NCBI GenBank assembly: GCA_035048485.1
Contig: CM068587.1
Location: 23,227,034-23,291,033, forward strand
Direction of reading: 5' to 3'
Source: Pteria penguin
Taxonomy: Eukaryota > Mollusca > Bivalvia > Pterioida > Pteriidae
Length of the DNA stretch: 64,000 nt
A program made the translations under genes and the position numbers. The notes below the pieces were generated by a model. That model saw only the letters and a list, made by a program, of their open reading frames with translations. It was not told where the DNA came from and searched no databases. Shown in pieces: positions 55,101-61,100 of this stretch (its first letter is position 1; every line of letters starts with the position of its first letter).

Positions 55101-58100
55101 TTCACCATGACCTTTTCAGGGACTTTAGTAGGTCGATGTATGACTTTCTGTGTGACCTTGGGTTCCACTTCCTTGACATAGTTGGCAGGTACAAACCCTT
55201 CAGTTCCGTCAGTCTTCCTGACCTGCCACCAGTCCGAGTTAGTGCGCTGTACAAGGAGCATAATCTGCAAACAAATGTCTGGTTATAAATAAATGGAAGA
55301 AATTAATGCATCTTCTTTGACTAATCAAGATCCTGTGTTTCAAAAGGTTTGAAAAGCACTATTAATACAATTTTCAATCAATAAAGAAAATTTTAAATCT
55401 GTCATCTCCCAAAACTGTATTCTAAATTCCCATCTAAAATTACAATCTTATGATGGCATTATAAGGGAATAAAGAAAAACATAATTTACACTTGTTCCCT
55501 AGGTACATAATTGCAACTTAACTATTTTGTCATAATTTTGAGGTCTACATAAATATGTGACAATACTTTTACTTTGATCAATTTGAAGTTGATAAAAATA
55601 TAGAGGACATTTTCATGGAAACTTACTGAGATTAAGCATACAATATGATAATTCAAATGCAGTCTGTTTGTAACACGCTATCTCATTGGTTGACCATAAA
55701 AACTTCAAGGGTATTCATATTTTACTCCAGTTTTCAACATGATCTCACATTTCACTGCAATTTTGATTATGACACTGATGTCACAGCAAGCATGAATATT
55801 TATACAATTATGTCAGATGCATTAGAATTACAGTTCCCATGCCTGTGTTTTAAAAGAACTGAGGGAGATTTGCCAATACCCTGTTAGTTTTTGTAAAGCA
55901 CAGGATGGTAACCCTAGAACAGACAATTCAGAGTTTGGTAAAGAGCTGAGCATCTTAAAGCATACTAATAAAAGTTTACCATCTGTCCTCAAGTCGAACT
56001 TCGTATTACAACAGCCAGATCCACATGTACCACACTCACCTCTCCTTTCTCAACCTTCATGCCTTGACCTTTGTAGGGATACATTGCTTTGACCTGTGGG
56101 ATTTTGCGTGTCTCAACAACATCCTGTATGACCTCTCTCTCTCTGATCTCCTCCACCTCTATCTCATGTGGTACCTCAACAACCTCTTCCTGAAATTCCT
56201 CCCCATCAGATTGTTCACCATTCTCTTGAGGTAAAAACTTCTCTGGTGAAATCTACAATACAATCGTATTGATTTTTATGAAGTTGTTTTCACTTCCAAC
56301 AACTGATGGACTAAAACAATTTAATGTTAAGTAAAGAAACACGATCATCCTACAAAGAAAGTTATATTCTACTCTCCCTTGAATATTAGTATACACAGTA
56401 ACTTTATCGGTTTTAAATACATTCTGAAACTTGACTTATAAACATACATTGTGTTCACTGGCTGCTTTCGTCATAAGTTGAGCTAATTCATCTAAGCGTT
56501 TGATTTCAGTTCGGAAGCTTCTAATTTCTCCTTCTAATCTGTTGTGGCGTGACAGAAGAGCCTAAAAGACAATGATTTTAAACTGTTTAATAATTATTCA
56601 AAATCTAAAAGTCATATAAGGTCCTTATCATTACTGAATGTATAACAACCACATAACCATCAAACAACCACATAACCATCAATCAACTACATAACCATCA
56701 AACAACCACATAACCATCAATCAACCATAACATCATCAATTATCATCATGGAATACCAGTTATCATTCAATTCATATTTCCAAACTGATTATTTTGACAA
56801 TAGATGGTAATACTATAAAAACAATTTCTTTTTTCTATTAAATGAACATTTAAATCAATTAACAGTATGAATAGAAGCTGACATGGTTTGAAGGAATCAG
56901 TTGACATTTAAACAGTAATACATGAACTGACCAGGTTTGAGGGCAGCAGTGTCTCTATCAGTAATATTGACTGGTTTTAAGTCAGCTGTAGATATACTGA
57001 CCAGGTGATAAACTGTTGTCACTTACCTGAGATCCCATTTCATCTCTTCCATAATCATCACTAGTAACCAATGGCATCTTCTCCTTCATCCATAATTCAG
57101 CTTCAGATGCATCAGCATAGTACTGACAAATGTAAGTTATGATTGATATAGTCAATCGGATGCATCAGCATAGTACTGACAAATGTAAGTTATGATTAAT
57201 ATAGTCAATCAGATGCATCAACATAGTACTGACAAATGTAAGTTATGATTAATGAAGTCAATCAGACCATCATTAATAAGATGTAACAATCAAACATCAG
57301 ATACACTACGGACTTTACCATTACAAAACTAAACAAAAAATATGTATGGCTTTCTCATTAAATAAATATGTATGGCTTTCTCATTAACTCTTACCAAAAT
57401 TTATTGAACTTCTATTCAATATTTCTTTATTAAGGCAATACTGGATTGATTGCAGAAAAATAGCAAAGTAAATAATGAAGCACTACATTTTAGTGATCCA
57501 TTCACGTAAGAGATTTTTACTAAATACAAGTTTTAAAATTTTTCTACAAAAAATATGATGTATTGAGTACTTATATTTCATAATAATAGATACTGTGCTG
57601 AGAGTAAGGAATTCTGTAATCTACCTGATGAGCTTCTATGCCATCCTCAAGTTTAGTACGACGCAGAGCAGAGAGATCCTTCAACAGCTGCCACTTCTCC
57701 ATCAGATTATTGATCTTTGACCCTATTTCAGCACGAGCTTCATGGCCACTGTTCATCATATCCTTGCCAGAAGCACAGATCTGTTCACACCATGGCCATC
57801 GACCTTGCATCTCTGCCTCCAATCCCTATAAGAAAATATTACTTCTTCAACAGGAGTGTGCTCTTTTACTTCTTATGAACATTTCAAACAAAGGAACCAC
57901 CATAGTTCTCAAAATAAATGAGTCCTGGGTATTACCCCCTTGGTTACTTAATCAGTTTCTCATCCTTCAGATGAGGCAGTCCCATGTCAGGGTAGACATT
58001 GGCTTGTTACATAATCCTTACTACTGGGTTTACCAAACTAAGCAAAATTCATAAAGCAATGTACCAGGAAAGATACTGTCACCAAATTGGTGAAAAGCAC

Positions 58101-61100
58101 TGGTGTGGCAATATATGATCTATCAATCAATCACCAAAAATAAATCATGATGTGATCTTACCTCATGCTTTTTAAGCAAGACAAGTGCAGCATTCAGATC
58201 CTTGCCAGTGGAGGTAGATCGACACAAGTCTATTCTTTCCTGAGCCCATCTCTCCTCCTCTTCAACATCTTGAAGGAACTGGAAGAACTTCTTCGCTATT
58301 TCTAATTTCTTTTTTCTATCATTACTCTTATTATTTACTCTGAAAACAGTCAAAAGTATTATAAATACTAGATATAAAGCGAGAGAAACTTAAACAACTA
58401 AAACAAATATCTTATTGAAATACTTCTTATTTCAGCATATTTTTTTTAATAATTACTTTCAATCCTTCAACATGATCTGATACTAACCAAAGCATAAACT
58501 TATCATTAGAAGTTACTTCTGGTACATCTTACTCAGTTACAGAAGAATTAAATTCATTATCATTAACCTTTCAAAGTCTTTATTCAGATCATCCAATCTC
58601 TTCTCTAAAACTCCTCCTTCAGCATGTGTTGGGTCTATCTGTTTAGAACGTCTGTTAAGATTTCTCACCCTCTTGGCAAGGGCATGTAACTGTGTCTCTA
58701 TCAGACTATGTTGCTCTAGGTAATCATCTACAGCCTGAAGATGCTTGGCGTGATCCTGAACCTTCAACTTGGACTAAAATATATCAAACAAAATCACTAA
58801 AACTTCCTTTACTCTGCTAAAATTGATCTGTGTGGTCCATTTGTTTTTCTTATCAAATTTTTAGGATAGATAATATAAACTTGAAAAGTGAGAGTCATGA
58901 AAGGTCCCTATGTGTGACCTTGACATCTGACTAAAAAATTTATAGGCATGTTCCATCCATTTTTCAGTAAACATATTTGAAATATGAGACCTGTAGGTTA
59001 AAAACCTTTTGAGTTGTAACAACTAATTCGGTGTTGATGGATAGACAGACAGATACGATTCCTATAAGACACCAACATTAATGCTGGTCCTGATTAAACA
59101 CATAAATACACATAGAACAGCAACTGGTACTTCCCCTCAGTGTTATCACTGTCAAAATGATTCAATTTTCTCACCTTCAACATGCAATTCTATCAATACA
59201 GTGGGGGTTAATGCATAAAAGTGGGTTTTTTAACAAGCAATGTCTATTTTAGAAGGCACCAGACTGACCTCTTCTACTGACCATAGCATAGTTAAAATAC
59301 TTAAACAGCTGAAAATATCATAAAAGCTACAGTGACTACCTCACATTCTTTCAGCTCCTCTTGAATGTTCTCAATCTCTCTGAACATTGTCATAAAGCTT
59401 TTGAATCCAGAAAGTGTCATTTTCCTGGCCTCCAGTTTATCCAGTAGCTCCTTCCACTTAATCATGATATCTTCATCCCTGTTATCAAATAAATACACCA
59501 TGATCCAATATATAAAATACATACAGCATTTATGTTCATATACCTATATATATATATATGTATATATACAGTGAGGTGCATTCCTCCCAACAACAATATG
59601 TTAACGTCGCGTTAACGTGAAGTTTGCTTTCCTCGTGCGCTCAGGACTGCTGAGCACACACGTTTGCATTAACGCAGATTTCCTCGTGAACCTAATTTCA
59701 AGACCGCGTTAAGGCAGTTGACTGTCGCGTTCATGCGCTTGGCTGACGCGTGAACGTGTTTGACAGCCACTTTCGCTTGCTTACAACTTCAAATTTACAT
59801 TATTACTTTGTGCTTGTAGGTAAATATTTAGAACTTAATAAAATGCTTACGAGTTAAGGGATGAATTTTGAAAATATTGAATACAATTTTCGAACATTGA
59901 ATATCATTAAATTTATTCTTATTTTAGGATAATAATAATAATAACAATAATAATAATAATAATAATTATAATAATAATAATTATTATAATTATAACAGAA
60001 TTAATAAAAATAATAATAATGATGATAATCATGGTATTCATATATTATGAAAAATAGCTAAATTAAAAAAATAATGATAAATACATAAATAAGAATAAAT
60101 ACATAAATAAATCATAAATAAATAAACAAATAAGAAATAAATACATAATTTAATTAATTAAGAATAAATAAAATAGAATTAGAAAGTAATCATCCTAGAT
60201 TCTTTATAGTATAAACTGACAAAGTTTTCATAGATACCTTAGTGCATGTCTATGCAGTAATTTCCATTATCATATTACGAATTCCCTCCCATGTTAACCC
60301 AAGAAGTGCACACGTGTCCGGTCGAGCAGTCCTAGCATGTGTGCTAAAGCAGTCCTCATGACTGCTTTTCGCTTTAACGTGCACGTAATGTTAGGACTGC
60401 ACTTATTTGTATACATACTAATATACTTATTCTGTAATAGAATAATTGCTTTTCAATTCGCGATGTTTTTTAGGTCTCAGCTACTAATCACTGCGATCAT
60501 TGCTCTTAAATTGACCTATAGTTAACACGGAATCACCGAAAATCACTGCAACAATCGTGGTGAATAACCCAGCATCGCGGACATTCCACGGTGACCCTAC
60601 TACATGTATCTACGAATATGTATACACATACGTAAACTATGGTGAAATATTTTCTTAAATACCCATGAAGTTTGGTCAGCATTCAGTTAAGCAAATAATG
60701 TAAGTTTTAATAAAATTCAGAACAGGATCCTACAATTAATGATTTCAGTACAGCGTATGTAGCACCAGACTTCCGAATTCAAATGCCCTACACAAATTTT
60801 TGCCTCTGGTGACATTTCTTATCAAAATAGTCAGTCGCGACACGCGGAGAATTGGACAATCCGCGATTTCTGTAGTGTATATAGTATTATATGAAAAGTT
60901 ACAATAACATCATATACCAAAATTAAACTAGAAAAGTAGTGATGGGACAATAGCCCCTATAGCAACAAAATAGTACAAAACCAAATTTGGTCATAGACTG
61001 AAAAAAAAAAAAAATCACTGTAATCTTCGCTTGGTTATATGACCATGGGTCACAGTCATGTCATGCCTTCTTGAAATGCTTCATACATTTCAAGTATGAA

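Noticed and set aside
55645..55887. 80-codon plus-strand ORF antisense to the SH3 intron
   Set aside because: No domain, low-complexity hydrophobic composition, and no splice or start context.
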